Positions 54,029-63,406 of a stretch of DNA of 64,000 nt are shown one piece after another. Origin of the DNA: Novosphingobium barchaimii LL02. GTDB lineage: Bacteria > Pseudomonadota > Alphaproteobacteria > Sphingomonadales > Sphingomonadaceae. The notes beneath the pieces were generated by a model. That model searched no databases. It was not told where the DNA came from and saw only the letters and a program-made list of their open reading frames with translations. The DNA lies in assembly GCF_001046635.1 (NCBI RefSeq), contig NZ_KQ130455.1, forward strand, positions 313,103-377,102. Reading direction: 5' to 3'. Position numbers and translations under genes: made by a program. Numbering within the stretch: position 1 is the first letter of the stretch; each line of letters begins with the position of its first letter.

Positions 54029-55084
54029 TTATCGCCCGAACTCAGCATCGTATGCCTGGAGAGCTCTCTCACCAGCATTGTCCAATTTTTCGGCCCAACC
54101 TTCTGGTAATCCAAGGACGATCGAAAGCCGATGTTCGCCTGCTTTTGGATCCTCGGTCAGAATTTCTGATAAGAAAGCGGGCACCTTCGCCGCCTCATCG
54201 ATTAGGTAGCCCGCTACGCCGGCAAGGAGCGACAACATCTCACTGAATATGTCATCTACTTTTGCGAATTGGACAGTTTCCTCCCACACCAATGCGCTGC
54301 GGCACATCTCTGCAAATAGCCTGGTCGTCGCGACGATTTCACTCGCATCCCCAGAGCTTTTGGGTAGGCTCCGGTCGCCCCACGACCGCCCGAACTCTAC
54401 GTTCATCAATTCGCCGAATGCCCGCGCGATGCCTCGAATTTCAGCCATCCGCAAGCTTGTCCATCGGAAGAATTCTGACGCTGGAACGGGAACAGCAGGC
54501 AGCATGTACAGCCCCCTTTGCAATGCTCGCCAGCGCTGAAGCACGGGCGACATTTCATAGCGAAGCATCTCCGCCGTAAGCCGGTACTCCCAGTTGTCCG
54601 ATTTCTCGATAAGCAGACGCTCGGCACGATAACTGATGCGACCAAATTCCTCTAGGTAACGAACCTCGTAGCGGCGACGTGCTTCCGCCCCAGCCTTCCC
54701 GATCATCCGCCCAATTTCCAACTCGTGCTGCTTGACCCATTCAAAGAGAATGCCGGCCGGAAAGCGGGCTTCATCATCGTCGATCAGCTTATGGCAGTTA
54801 CCGCACAGCCAAATTGCGTTTGTGATATCGGAGCGCGCTGAAGACACCATTTTTGGGTCATATCGCGCTGATCCAGGGTGCGCGCCGTAAATGTGCGCTG
54901 CCTCCCCAACATTTACGGTGCCGGCCGGGAGATCGGTTGGTCCAGTGGTGATTGCCATGCAATCTGGGTTTGAACAGCGATGCGCGGCGCGCTTCGCTAT
55001 TGCTGCGATAACAGGTTTTTTGAACCGGTCAGACGATGGAGTAGTCACCGCTGCTAGGTGCCTTTGAGCGCTTCGATCCGTCAA
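54029..55084 (-). CDS. HNH-type endonuclease-domain protein
   Basis: A 351-residue protein. The N-terminal ~110 residues form a zinc-containing HNH-like nuclease module: C37 and C42 (HRCSNPDC), the histidine in GEAAHIYGAHPG (~H64), and NAIWLCGNCHKLIDDDEARFP with C94, C97 and H98. The remaining ~240 residues are helical and match no family I know, with segments such as RYEVRYLEEFGRISYRAERLLIEK and SLLAGVAGYLIDEAAKVPAFL. Such HNH-plus-unknown-domain proteins often appear as effectors in defence islands. Its neighbours are the secreted orphan (convergent) and the KAP NTPase (same strand, ~285 bases upstream). Confidence 0.8.
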   Translation of the reverse strand: MTDRSAQRHLAAVTTPSSDRFKKPVIAAIAKRAAHRCSNPDCMAITTGPTDLPAGTVNVGEAAHIYGAHPGSARYDPKMVSSARSDITNAIWLCGNCHKLIDDDEARFPAGILFEWVKQHELEIGRMIGKAGAEARRRYEVRYLEEFGRISYRAERLLIEKSDNWEYRLTAEMLRYEMSPVLQRWRALQRGLYMLPAVPVPASEFFRWTSLRMAEIRGIARAFGELMNVEFGRSWGDRSLPKSSGDASEIVATTRLFAEMCRSALVWEETVQFAKVDDIFSEMLSLLAGVAGYLIDEAAKVPAFLSEILTEDPKAGEHRLSIVLGLPEGWAEKLDNAGERALQAYDAEFGR

Positions 55085-55368
55085 CAGCTATCGTTCGTTG
55101 GTCCGGTCGTTGTTGACGTTCGAAGTGAACATAACTGTCATTCCGATTAGCGCCGAGCTCGGAATTTAATCCATATAGATCAGTTGGGCCTGTCGCCATA
55201 CCGCAGAAAGCTTCAAAACCTGCGCCTTACCCCGACAGCCCCGGCCGAACATTATCCACCGTTTCGACAGTTCGGGGTTGAAAGCGAGGTTTGTTGCTCG
55301 GCGGGGACGCCGGCCAAAAACGCATACTATATCTCGTCGAAGGCATGGTCGGCTTTGTCGCCGATTAC

Positions 55369-57489
55369 CTACGAATCGTCAGGGCCTGCTAGCGTAGCGC
55401 GGAGCTGTCCGACTGCATTATCGATCCAAGGTTGCAGCGGAGGGGTCGTGAAATCCGCTTCACCAAGAGCTTTGGTGACTGGAACCGGGTCGAATAGTTG
55501 AGAGACTGAGGCATAACTGCTGCCGTAACCTGGGGGATAAATCAGCGCCGCCATCGTTGCCAACGCATCGCGGCCGTCAAGTTGATGTGTGAGAGAGTCG
55601 CGAAGGTCGTTGCCCCAATACTCGTTGTTCGCAAGAGTATAGATCACCTCTAGGTTGGGAAGCCGACGCAGCGCCGTGCCGTCGAGCACGGCATCCCGAT
55701 AGCGAGGAATTTCGCGCTGCAGTAAATCGATCGCCTCCGATTTAGTGTAAAGAACGTCATTATTGACCAATTCCTGTCCGTATCTTCCGTTAACATATAA
55801 CTGCTTACGCAATATGGTAGGAGTAATCGCGAGATCGCCTGAGGCAATTAAAGCATCAACAGCCGCCTTTACGCGAGACTCTTGTTTTCGGTCTCGTATT
55901 GCCAGATGCGTCAACATAGCTGCAGCATCATCGACCAGCGCATACTCTGGCCCCGGGCTAGTCATCCAGTCGCGTGACCGGGTCAAAGCACGCGAAAGTA
56001 CGGGCCAGAACAACGTATCCCCGTTGGCAGGCAACTGCGCTATCAGATCGTCCATGCGATCGAGAAAGGCAGTCAACTCGCCTGCTTCCATCAATGCCCG
56101 TAGCGCTGCTTCCATTTCGGCGGCGTCCCGCATCTGCCAAATTCGCTCGATATCTTTGCGCGCAACCGCTCCTGGTGGATTTCCAAGATATAGCAGGCGC
56201 ACCATGTTACGGCGGCGATCCAGTCGGTTTCCATCGTTGCCGGTCGCATTCTGGTCTTCCCGGAAATTAGGAAATAGGAGAAGAAGCAGGTCGTGGTGCG
56301 CCAATGCGCATTCACCAAGGATTTCAGATGGGAGTGGCGGCCTTTGATTATTGCTGTGACGTCGCATCAAATCGGCGATGAGAGTGCGGTCGGTCACGTC
56401 GGAGACGATACCGTCGAAGTGAACCATAATCGCCTCGCGTAGGTCAGGCGCCTTAGTCAGTATCCAAGAGTAGGCGAGGACATCGACAGGTTCGATTTCC
56501 CCGCGTGTTGCTTGTTCGAGCACCGCGAAGGCGCCGACGAGACGCTTGATGTCGCGAGGCGTCGTGACCTCTCTCTTAATCTGGTCAAAGATTGCGCGTT
56601 GATTCTCTCGCTGCTCGTCCGGAAGCGATACCCCATAGGTTTCGAGCTCCGCTTTGAGCAACGCATCTACATCCGCTTCGAATAGCGGACGCAGCGGTAT
56701 CGGCAGCTGGACAATCTTTTCCAGATATCGCGCACCGGAAGTGAGCCGATCTTGCCCGACACCGCGGCCGAGCGCGTCGGCAACCCGGTCTGGATCGTAT
56801 GCGACTAGATACGATACGCCCTCGATGTCGCCGACCGCCTTGATCAGCTGCGCCACCGCGCGCACTTCGTCGTCTTCTACCCGGTCGAGTTCGTCGATCA
56901 GTACGACGACTGCGACCTTCGCCGTCGTGATCTTCTTTTCAAGAAAGCGCCTTTCCTCCTCGGGCGAACGTGCCTCTGGCTTTGCTATGGCATCCTTAGT
57001 GCGCTTGCTCCACAGACCCCAGCCTGTCGTAGCGGCGCCGCCCGCGCCATGCAGGTCAGCGACTGCGGCTACCGCGTGCCCAGCAAGGTCTATGGCGCCC
57101 CAGTAACGTTCGAGGGCCTCAGCCAGGTCCCGGCCATGCTCTCTGGTGCTGCGCCCCATGTCATCGCGAAGGCCGCTAAAGAAGCCGCGCACGAGTTCAT
57201 CCCGGCCGTTGAAAAGCCATGGATTGAAATAGGAAACAATCACTCTGTCCATTGTCCCCAGCTCGGCTTGAACGAGCGACAGGATACTAGACTTACCTGA
57301 GCCCCACTTGCCGGTCAGGCCAACGACAAATCCTGAGGATGACCGCCCAATTAGGTTACCTTGAGCATCCCTGCTGTCTCGCACAAGGGTCCGTACGAGG
57401 CTGGCGACGAACGGCCCGCGATCAAGTTTATCGTCCCGATTGCGACGGATTGGCCGATCTTGGTTGGGATGCTGGGTGGTTGAGGTCAT
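55369..57489 (-). CDS. KAP family P-loop NTPase
   Basis: A 706-residue KAP NTPase. After a short basic N-terminus come GPFVASLVRTLVRDSRDAQG, Walker A GKWGSGKSS (residues ~60-68), IVSYFNPWLFNGRDELVRGFF, then Walker B VVVLIDELDRVEDDEVRAV with the catalytic acidic residues, and LVAYDPDRVADALGRG. The WLFNG(R/D)EL pattern is typical of the KAP group. Unlike many KAP proteins I see no pair of membrane helices inserted before Walker B; the insert (WGAIDLAGHAVAAVADLHGAGGAATTGWGLW) is only mildly hydrophobic. The C-terminal ~300 residues are helical. KAP NTPases occur in phage-exclusion systems (PifA) and defence islands. The ATG at 57489 is used; 57513 is in frame. Confidence 0.88.
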   Translation of the reverse strand: MTSTTQHPNQDRPIRRNRDDKLDRGPFVASLVRTLVRDSRDAQGNLIGRSSSGFVVGLTGKWGSGKSSILSLVQAELGTMDRVIVSYFNPWLFNGRDELVRGFFSGLRDDMGRSTREHGRDLAEALERYWGAIDLAGHAVAAVADLHGAGGAATTGWGLWSKRTKDAIAKPEARSPEEERRFLEKKITTAKVAVVVLIDELDRVEDDEVRAVAQLIKAVGDIEGVSYLVAYDPDRVADALGRGVGQDRLTSGARYLEKIVQLPIPLRPLFEADVDALLKAELETYGVSLPDEQRENQRAIFDQIKREVTTPRDIKRLVGAFAVLEQATRGEIEPVDVLAYSWILTKAPDLREAIMVHFDGIVSDVTDRTLIADLMRRHSNNQRPPLPSEILGECALAHHDLLLLLFPNFREDQNATGNDGNRLDRRRNMVRLLYLGNPPGAVARKDIERIWQMRDAAEMEAALRALMEAGELTAFLDRMDDLIAQLPANGDTLFWPVLSRALTRSRDWMTSPGPEYALVDDAAAMLTHLAIRDRKQESRVKAAVDALIASGDLAITPTILRKQLYVNGRYGQELVNNDVLYTKSEAIDLLQREIPRYRDAVLDGTALRRLPNLEVIYTLANNEYWGNDLRDSLTHQLDGRDALATMAALIYPPGYGSSYASVSQLFDPVPVTKALGEADFTTPPLQPWIDNAVGQLRATLAGPDDS

Positions 57490-57513
57490 GTAGCCTTTGT
57501 AGATACCCTGCAT

Positions 57514-58104
57514 CTCGAGGGAAGTGGGAAGTCATTTTGCGAGTTATCATTTGGCGATCGCGGTCCAGCCATGTCCCGTGGGAGCCTGCAGCTTTTGCTG
57601 AGCCGCTGGCTGCGTACCATTGGTCGCGGCATCTGGCACGCACACCCTATCTGCTGGGTCAAAAGGCATCAGATATTCGGTGTGATCGCCTCCCCCGGTT
57701 CTAGGCCATTTCTGTCACCGGCAATCTTGGGCAACAGACCCGGACTTCTGACGCTTCAGCGGCGCCTCCGCTATTGCATGCGTATCGCAACATACGAATA
57801 AATCCATGCTGCGTAATAAAATTACGGGTCCTACCTAGTTAATTGCGCACCCTAAAGCGCATAGGAACCGCGTTTTATGCGCGATTTTGAGCCCCATAGG
57901 TTCGCAATAGTTAGAAGAACCAGTCACTTAGACACAAAAAGGGCGGCCAAGCCGAAGCCTGACCGCCCTTTTCGTGAATGGGGCAGCCGGCCTGAAGCTC
58001 CGGCCGCCCCTCCCGGCGGAAAACCCTCCGCCGGCCCCGTGCCCCGCCCCGTCCAAGGGCGAGGCCCACCCGAGCGGGGGAAGAGGACCCCGCCCGATCT
58101 CGTG
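57514..58104. other. 590-base gap between KAP NTPase and tail module
   Basis: No gene that I can support. It contains the terminator at 57937-57972 and GC-rich sequence with several further inverted repeats at 58000-58100. The KAP gene promoter should lie just right of 57513. AT-rich stretches such as the one at 57780-57850 are unlike the tail module and mark a composition break. Confidence 0.5.
57937..57975 (-). terminator. Terminator of the phage tail operon
   Basis: AAAAGGGCGG and CCGCCCTTTT form a 10-bp stem with a 16-base loop that ends in a T-run on both strands. It lies 132 bases past the last tail gene (58105) on the minus strand. Confidence 0.75.
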
Positions 58105-58887
58105 TTACCTGTAGAAGACCGACCTCTGCGGGGCCGGCGCCACCTCGCGGCGCATTGCTACTGCGAGGGTTGCCGGCTCGTAGTGGTCGCGGAGCTGCAC
58201 CGACTTCGGCAGGCCTCCCATATACGCCGCTCCCTTCCCGGCAAGGATTGCGGCCAATGCTACAACCTCGTCAGGGACCGGCATCGAGTTCCCGAGGGCC
58301 AGTAGCGAACCAGACGTCGACACGCCGGTGGCAGCGTGCGCCGTTTCATTAAGGCCTGGCGGGTTGCTGTTCGTTGCCCGGCCGATCGCGCTGAGGGCTG
58401 CAAAGCTTTCCATGATGAGCGTTGCCCCTTCTTTCGCTTTGTCGAGGTATGCCTGGCACAACGGTCTGAGTTCCTCGAGCGCCCGACGCGCCGCGGCCCG
58501 CTGAGTGTCTTGACGCTGGCGCTGCAGGGCGGTCCTGCGGGTCGCCAGCGCGGACAAGCCTTCCGAGAGGGCATCACGTTCGTGCTCGAGCGCTCCACGG
58601 TCAAACTTGCTCGCTGCGGCGTCGGCGGGAGCTACGCCGGCAAGCAACGCATCGGCCACCGCGTTCCCATCGTCGATATCGAGGGTCGAGCGTCTAGCGG
58701 GATTGCTCTCACCGTTCAGCTCGCGGACGAGCTGCAAGACTTCCTCGCGCCGGGCGCGCGCTCCCTGTATGGCCTCCTCAATCTGCCCAAGCTGCTGGTC
58801 TATTCCGGCAATGCGCTCGTTCTCGGCGGAGAAGTCGAGAGCTTGAGCGCGGCGGGTGGCTTCGTGAAGTGCGGTTTGCAGGCTCAT
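58105..58887 (-). CDS. Phage-associated coiled-coil protein, unknown function
   Basis: A 260-residue protein, last in the tail operon. The N-terminal 80 residues are coiled-coil (RRAQALDFSAENERIAGIDQQLGQIEEAIQGARARREEVL), followed by a second helical part (ERDALSEGLSALATRRTALQRQRQDTQRAAARRALEEL). The C-terminal ~80 residues are Ala/Gly-rich with the end VFYR. The start overlaps the stop of the 223-residue gene by ATGA, so the two are translated together. I recognise no family; position suggests a structural or assembly role. Confidence 0.7.
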   Translation of the reverse strand: MSLQTALHEATRRAQALDFSAENERIAGIDQQLGQIEEAIQGARARREEVLQLVRELNGESNPARRSTLDIDDGNAVADALLAGVAPADAAASKFDRGALEHERDALSEGLSALATRRTALQRQRQDTQRAAARRALEELRPLCQAYLDKAKEGATLIMESFAALSAIGRATNSNPPGLNETAHAATGVSTSGSLLALGNSMPVPDEVVALAAILAGKGAAYMGGLPKSVQLRDHYEPATLAVAMRREVAPAPQRSVFYR

Positions 58888-59555
58888 GAGTAGATCCTCC
58901 GATGGGCTTCCATTCTGGCGTTAACGCGGTCCCACACCGCATCGGCGGCGGCGCGGCCAATTGCCGGCCCATGCTTAGGCACCAGTGCGGGAGCGTCGGT
59001 GGCAGCGCGTCCGTAAGCGCGATCCCAGACGGCACCGCTTGCCTTGCGGCTCCCGTTCTCAGCATTGGCAGCGGGGGCCGATCTTCGCGCTTCGGCCCCG
59101 AAACGGGCGCGGTCCCACACCGCATCCGACGCTTCGCGCTTTGCCTTGGCGCGGATATCCGCGTCGGTCGGCATGCTCGCCAGGCTCCCCAGGATCTGCG
59201 CGGTGGTGTAGTTCTCCTTCGCTTCCAGCAGGGCCTTGGCGGTGAGCTGGCGGCCCCTCGCGGCAATCGAGCCCATCACGGCATCGTGACGCTCGGCGCG
59301 CCGCGTCCGCGCAATCTCAGCCTGCGACATAGCTGGCACCTTGGGGGCGGCTGCAGGCGGCTGGGCCGGGGTCTGCGTCGTCGACTGATGAGCGGCCGCT
59401 CCCGGCTTGGTGTTGATCGCTCCAGGAAGCGGCGCGCTGAGACGGGCTTGGAAGTTGTCAAAGCGGCGGGGCGCGCCCGCCGCGAGCGGGAGCCCGGTGC
59501 GCAAGTCGGTCCCATTCTTTTCGCGATGAGCCGTCAGTCTTGAACTCGTGGTCAT
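58884..59555 (-). CDS. Phage-associated protein with three AVWDR motifs
   Basis: A 223-residue protein. The first ~75 residues are low-complexity and Pro/Ala-rich. A helical middle (MSQAEIARTRRAERHDAVMG, RQLTAKALLEAKENYTTAQILGSLA) is followed by a C-terminal part with AVWDR at residues 145-149, 175-179 and 206-210, each preceded by a small-residue pair (ASD, ASG, AAD) and spaced by about 30. I know similar 'x-x-x-WD-x-A' endings in phage head and tail proteins, but cannot name a family. It follows the tape-measure gene in the same direction. Confidence 0.7.
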   Translation of the reverse strand: MTTSSRLTAHREKNGTDLRTGLPLAAGAPRRFDNFQARLSAPLPGAINTKPGAAAHQSTTQTPAQPPAAAPKVPAMSQAEIARTRRAERHDAVMGSIAARGRQLTAKALLEAKENYTTAQILGSLASMPTDADIRAKAKREASDAVWDRARFGAEARRSAPAANAENGSRKASGAVWDRAYGRAATDAPALVPKHGPAIGRAAADAVWDRVNARMEAHRRIYS

Positions 59556-59573
59556 GGGTCTTTCCTTTCGTGG

Positions 59574-62500
59574 TTAGAAGTAGCTGGGCAGGGAAATTCG
59601 CGGCGATCCGGACGACGGCATAGTGCCCCCGTTTGCTGCGATCTGGCTGAGGAAGGACAGCGCCCGCCCAAGATTCTCATTCACCGCATCGAGGCGAGAC
59701 ACGGTTTGGTCGGTCTGGGTGTCGATCGACGACTTGACGGCGCCGGTGGCATCGAACGGGCTGTCCCGGTTCTCGGCGATGGAAACGACGTTGGTCTCGG
59801 CATCGATGCGTGTCTTCGTTAGGTCGGTCACCTCGTTGAGGCGGTCGAAGTATTCCTGCTGCGAGCCGTAGAGGTCCCGTTCGATGTCGAGCAGCTGCTG
59901 AGCGGCGCTGGCATAGTCATCGTAAGCAGAGCTATCGCCGGCTTTCACCCGGGCCGCCAAGCCGTCATAGGTGCCCAGCGCCGCCGCTCTGCGGTCGCGG
60001 AGCGAGAGCCCATTGTCCCCGGTGGTGAGGCCGTCGAGTAGGCCTTGCAGGGAGCCCAGGATGCGATCCTTGTAGTCCTCGGCCGCCTGGGCCTGCTTGA
60101 TGCTGTATAGCTCCTGCAGGTCGGCCATTTCCGCCGCACTGGCGCCAGCTGTCTTGGCAAGGTCGATGTACCGTTCGAACTCCTTGTCGAGATCGTCCAT
60201 CGCCGAGCCCAAGGGATCCTTGATCGACTTCAGCTCGCGGAATACGTTCTCCCAATCTAGCGCGTCCTGCAAAGCCGCTTCGAGGTCGTCGCCGGCCTTG
60301 ATGATGTTGAGGGTGGATGCCCTCATCCCCTTGAGTGCGCCATCCTCGATCGCGTTCTTCACTGCGAAGGCGATGGCCGCCTCGGCATCATCCCCGAACG
60401 AAATCGCCCCTTTGTCGATCTTCAGGCTCGTGCCGTTGGGATTGACCCGGTATTCGTCACCGCGCGTACCGATCGACACCATGAAGCTGCCGACGGTGCC
60501 GCCGAGCTTGTCGACGATGTTCGTCAGGTTGCCGATGACGCTATCACCCAGCCCAGCGACGGTGCCGTAGTTCCCGTTGTCCTTGCCGCCTTGGGTATAG
60601 CCGTTCGCATTCGTGATGACGGCATTGGCGGTGCGATTGCCCTTCAACAGGCCGCCGAGCAGGCCGCCAGCGATCGAGCCGATGATGTCGCCGCCTGGGA
60701 TACCGGTAAGACCCCCGAGCGCACCGCCGATCTGAGCCCCGGTTGATGAGGTCTTGAGGCCAATGCCCTTCATCAGACCAGCCGCCATGCTGCCGGTTTG
60801 CACGCCGCCGAGGGCATCGTCGAACCTGCCAAGTAGCTTTTCCGTCATGCCCTTGCCGAAGACGTCAGGGCCATAGTCGAATACCATGCCCCGCAGCCCG
60901 CCAACCGCGCCACCGACTGTGCCGCCCGTCATTGCGCCAGCGAGGGCGCCGCTCAGTGTACCGGACAGGTTCTGGAAGAACGTGGTGCCCATGGTGTGAT
61001 CGAAGCCGGCAAGCAGCGGATCGACCGTCGCGTGAGCGGTCTTCTCCGCGAGCTGCTGGATAGTCAGCTTCGTGAGGTCGGTGGCCCCGGTCTTCGCGGC
61101 TGGTGAGGCGCTGGGACGCGTGCCCGGCACTGTCACGGCATTCCCGTCAACCAAACTGGCGGAGACCGCGTCCGTGCCCGCTGCGCCAATACGCTTCGTG
61201 GCACCTTCGACTGCGGTGGCGAGATCCTCCAGCTTCTTGCCGGCGGTATCTACGCCTTCGGTCAACCGGCCTGTCGCCTTGCCCAAGGGGGAGCGCTGCC
61301 GAAGCTGATCTTCCAGTTCCTGGAAAACGCCGCCGAAGATCTCATCCGCGAGACGCGCACCCTGCAGGTCCTTCAGGCTCTGCTTCATGCTGCCCAGGAA
61401 ATCCGTCTTTCGGCCCGAAAGCATGTCGGTGAGGCTGGTGCGCGCGGTGTCGATGACGTGCAGCTGCGCCTCGAACAGGGCGCGCTGACGTTCCGCCTGG
61501 CGCGTCCGCTCCTCTTCGATCTGCGCCAGTTCGGCCGCCTCGCGCTTCATTGCTGGGTACGAGGCGAGCAGCCGTTCGAAGATCGCCGCCTCATCCTTCC
61601 GGCCGGCAGTGATGAGGTCCTGCATCTTGGCCCGCAGCTCTTCCTCGCTGCCCAGCTTGTCCTCGATGCTCCATACTGCCTGCAGCGCCGCGGCTTCGTC
61701 GTCACGGCCCGCGGTCAGCAGGTCCTGTACCTGAAGGCGGCGCTCGCTTTCCTTCCGCATTTCCTCAAGCGGGCGGAGCAGAGAGTCGGCGACCACATCC
61801 TTCGCGTCCCGGGCCTGCTCAATCATTTCCGCGAAGCCGGCGGGCTTGTGTTTGCCCAGGTCAGCGATGACCGCATCCAGATCGCGAGTGGCGCGTGCTG
61901 CCTGATCGATAGCCTTCGGCTGCTCGTCGAACTGCTCCGTCGTGCGCCTGATAGTCTCGATGGCCTTTTCGCCGGCAGCTTGGTCCGCTGCGGCTTTGCG
62001 CTCTGCGGCCTTGGCCGCACGTTCTGCCGCTTTCGCGGCGCGATCGTCCTCGGCGGCGCGCTTCTTGCCATCGACGGCCGACCTGTCGGCAGCATCAGCC
62101 TTCGCCTGGATGTCGGCCCGCATTTGACTGACCTTGAGCAGCGCCTGCGCGTCCTCAAGCTCTTGCTGGGCATCATCGCGTTTCAGCTCGAGGCTGCGAA
62201 CGCCCGCCGCCAGGCCGACATTCCCGCTCGCGGTTTTAATGGTTCGGTCCAGCTGGGAAACCGCCGTCTGCTTCTCGAAGACATCGGCCTGGGCATAGCC
62301 GAGCTGCTGCATCGTCACGCGGCCCTGGGCTTGCCGCAACCGGTCGAGCGAGTCCGTGAGGCCATCGACTTTTTTGGAGGTGGTGTCCGCCTCGTCGCCG
62401 GTATCAGCCAGCGATGCGATGAGCGGACCCAGCACCGAAACACCGACCACCAAAGCTGCGCCCCATGGCCCGCCGAGGAAAGCTGCAAAGCGGCCCATGC

Positions 62501-63395
62501 GCGATCCGGTGTTCTCCACCTTCTCCGCTACGCCGATCGCCTGCTCGCCAAGGCCCTCAATGTCGACGCCGGCCTCGTCGGCCGCTTCGCCCGCCTTCGA
62601 TATGCCCTGCCCCGCAGTGCCGCCGGCCGCGCTCATCTCTGCGAGTGCCGAGACGATCGAGCCGCCCTGCTGGGCCATGATAGTGAACCACGACGTTCCC
62701 ATCTGCGCCTGGATCGCCACGTCCTGCAGCTGGTAGGACAGGTTCTGCATCGCCGCGCGGTGGCGGCCCGAAGAATCGGTGGCGTTGTCGTTCGCCGAGG
62801 CCAGGAGCTTGGTGGCGCCTGCCGTTCGGGTGGACGCCATCGCCTCGTCGCTGAGTTGAGCCTGAACCTGTTGCAGCATCGCAGCGTGATCGTGCGCCGC
62901 CGCTGCCGCCGCCCGCTGCTCCACCGCTACCGCCTCGGCTGCCGCCACGTTGATGCGCGCGCTCTGCGAATACGCCCCCTCCGCTTCAGCCGCCCGGCGC
63001 ATCGCGTCAGCGACTTCCTGCGCGGCGTTCGCCTTCCCCTGCAGCGCCTGGGCTTCCTGCTGCGCGCCAGCGACGTCCAGTACGTCCACCGCGCGCGTCA
63101 CGCCGTCTCCGCGCTTGCCGGCCTGGGCAAGGCTGCGCGTAATCTTCTGCTGCATGGCGTTGAATTGGCGCTCGAAGTCATCCGTCGCGCTGCCCAGCGC
63201 TGAGCCGAGCTGCGCCGGCAGTATCTGAGCCAGCTTGCCGGCGCCGCCCTGGATGGTGGTGAAGGACTGCTCGAACTTGCGGCTCGTCAGCGCGGCCGCC
63301 GCTTCCGCATCGCTTTCGAGCCGGTCGAAGACGCCGTTCTCTTCGTAGCGCATCTGGATGTAGGCGGGCAGCTGGGTCGGTGTGTTGGTGGCCAT
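59574..63395 (-). CDS. Phage tail tape measure protein
   Basis: A 1273-residue tape measure protein, which sets tail length and helps DNA injection. It has long Ala/Gln/Glu-rich coiled coils (AEAVAVEQRAAAAAAHDHAA, AEDDRAAKAAERAAKAAERK), a hydrophobic segment (FAAFLGGPWGAALVVGVSVLG, residues ~310-330), and glycine-rich stretches (GTLSGALAGAMTGGTVGGAVGG) in the last third. Large size, position in a minus-strand tail module and composition support the call. If tail length scales at ~1.5 angstrom per residue, a long flexible (siphovirus-type) tail is implied; this is inference. The ATG at 63395 starts MATNTPTQLPAYIQMRYEEN. Confidence 0.9.
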   Translation of the reverse strand: MATNTPTQLPAYIQMRYEENGVFDRLESDAEAAAALTSRKFEQSFTTIQGGAGKLAQILPAQLGSALGSATDDFERQFNAMQQKITRSLAQAGKRGDGVTRAVDVLDVAGAQQEAQALQGKANAAQEVADAMRRAAEAEGAYSQSARINVAAAEAVAVEQRAAAAAAHDHAAMLQQVQAQLSDEAMASTRTAGATKLLASANDNATDSSGRHRAAMQNLSYQLQDVAIQAQMGTSWFTIMAQQGGSIVSALAEMSAAGGTAGQGISKAGEAADEAGVDIEGLGEQAIGVAEKVENTGSRMGRFAAFLGGPWGAALVVGVSVLGPLIASLADTGDEADTTSKKVDGLTDSLDRLRQAQGRVTMQQLGYAQADVFEKQTAVSQLDRTIKTASGNVGLAAGVRSLELKRDDAQQELEDAQALLKVSQMRADIQAKADAADRSAVDGKKRAAEDDRAAKAAERAAKAAERKAAADQAAGEKAIETIRRTTEQFDEQPKAIDQAARATRDLDAVIADLGKHKPAGFAEMIEQARDAKDVVADSLLRPLEEMRKESERRLQVQDLLTAGRDDEAAALQAVWSIEDKLGSEEELRAKMQDLITAGRKDEAAIFERLLASYPAMKREAAELAQIEEERTRQAERQRALFEAQLHVIDTARTSLTDMLSGRKTDFLGSMKQSLKDLQGARLADEIFGGVFQELEDQLRQRSPLGKATGRLTEGVDTAGKKLEDLATAVEGATKRIGAAGTDAVSASLVDGNAVTVPGTRPSASPAAKTGATDLTKLTIQQLAEKTAHATVDPLLAGFDHTMGTTFFQNLSGTLSGALAGAMTGGTVGGAVGGLRGMVFDYGPDVFGKGMTEKLLGRFDDALGGVQTGSMAAGLMKGIGLKTSSTGAQIGGALGGLTGIPGGDIIGSIAGGLLGGLLKGNRTANAVITNANGYTQGGKDNGNYGTVAGLGDSVIGNLTNIVDKLGGTVGSFMVSIGTRGDEYRVNPNGTSLKIDKGAISFGDDAEAAIAFAVKNAIEDGALKGMRASTLNIIKAGDDLEAALQDALDWENVFRELKSIKDPLGSAMDDLDKEFERYIDLAKTAGASAAEMADLQELYSIKQAQAAEDYKDRILGSLQGLLDGLTTGDNGLSLRDRRAAALGTYDGLAARVKAGDSSAYDDYASAAQQLLDIERDLYGSQQEYFDRLNEVTDLTKTRIDAETNVVSIAENRDSPFDATGAVKSSIDTQTDQTVSRLDAVNENLGRALSFLSQIAANGGTMPSSGSPRISLPSYF

Positions 63396-63406
63396 GGCCG
63401 GTCCTT

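Noticed and set aside
61458-63203. 581-codon plus-strand frame opposite the tape measure gene
   Set aside because: No start signal or domain; it results from the third-position bias of the tape measure gene.
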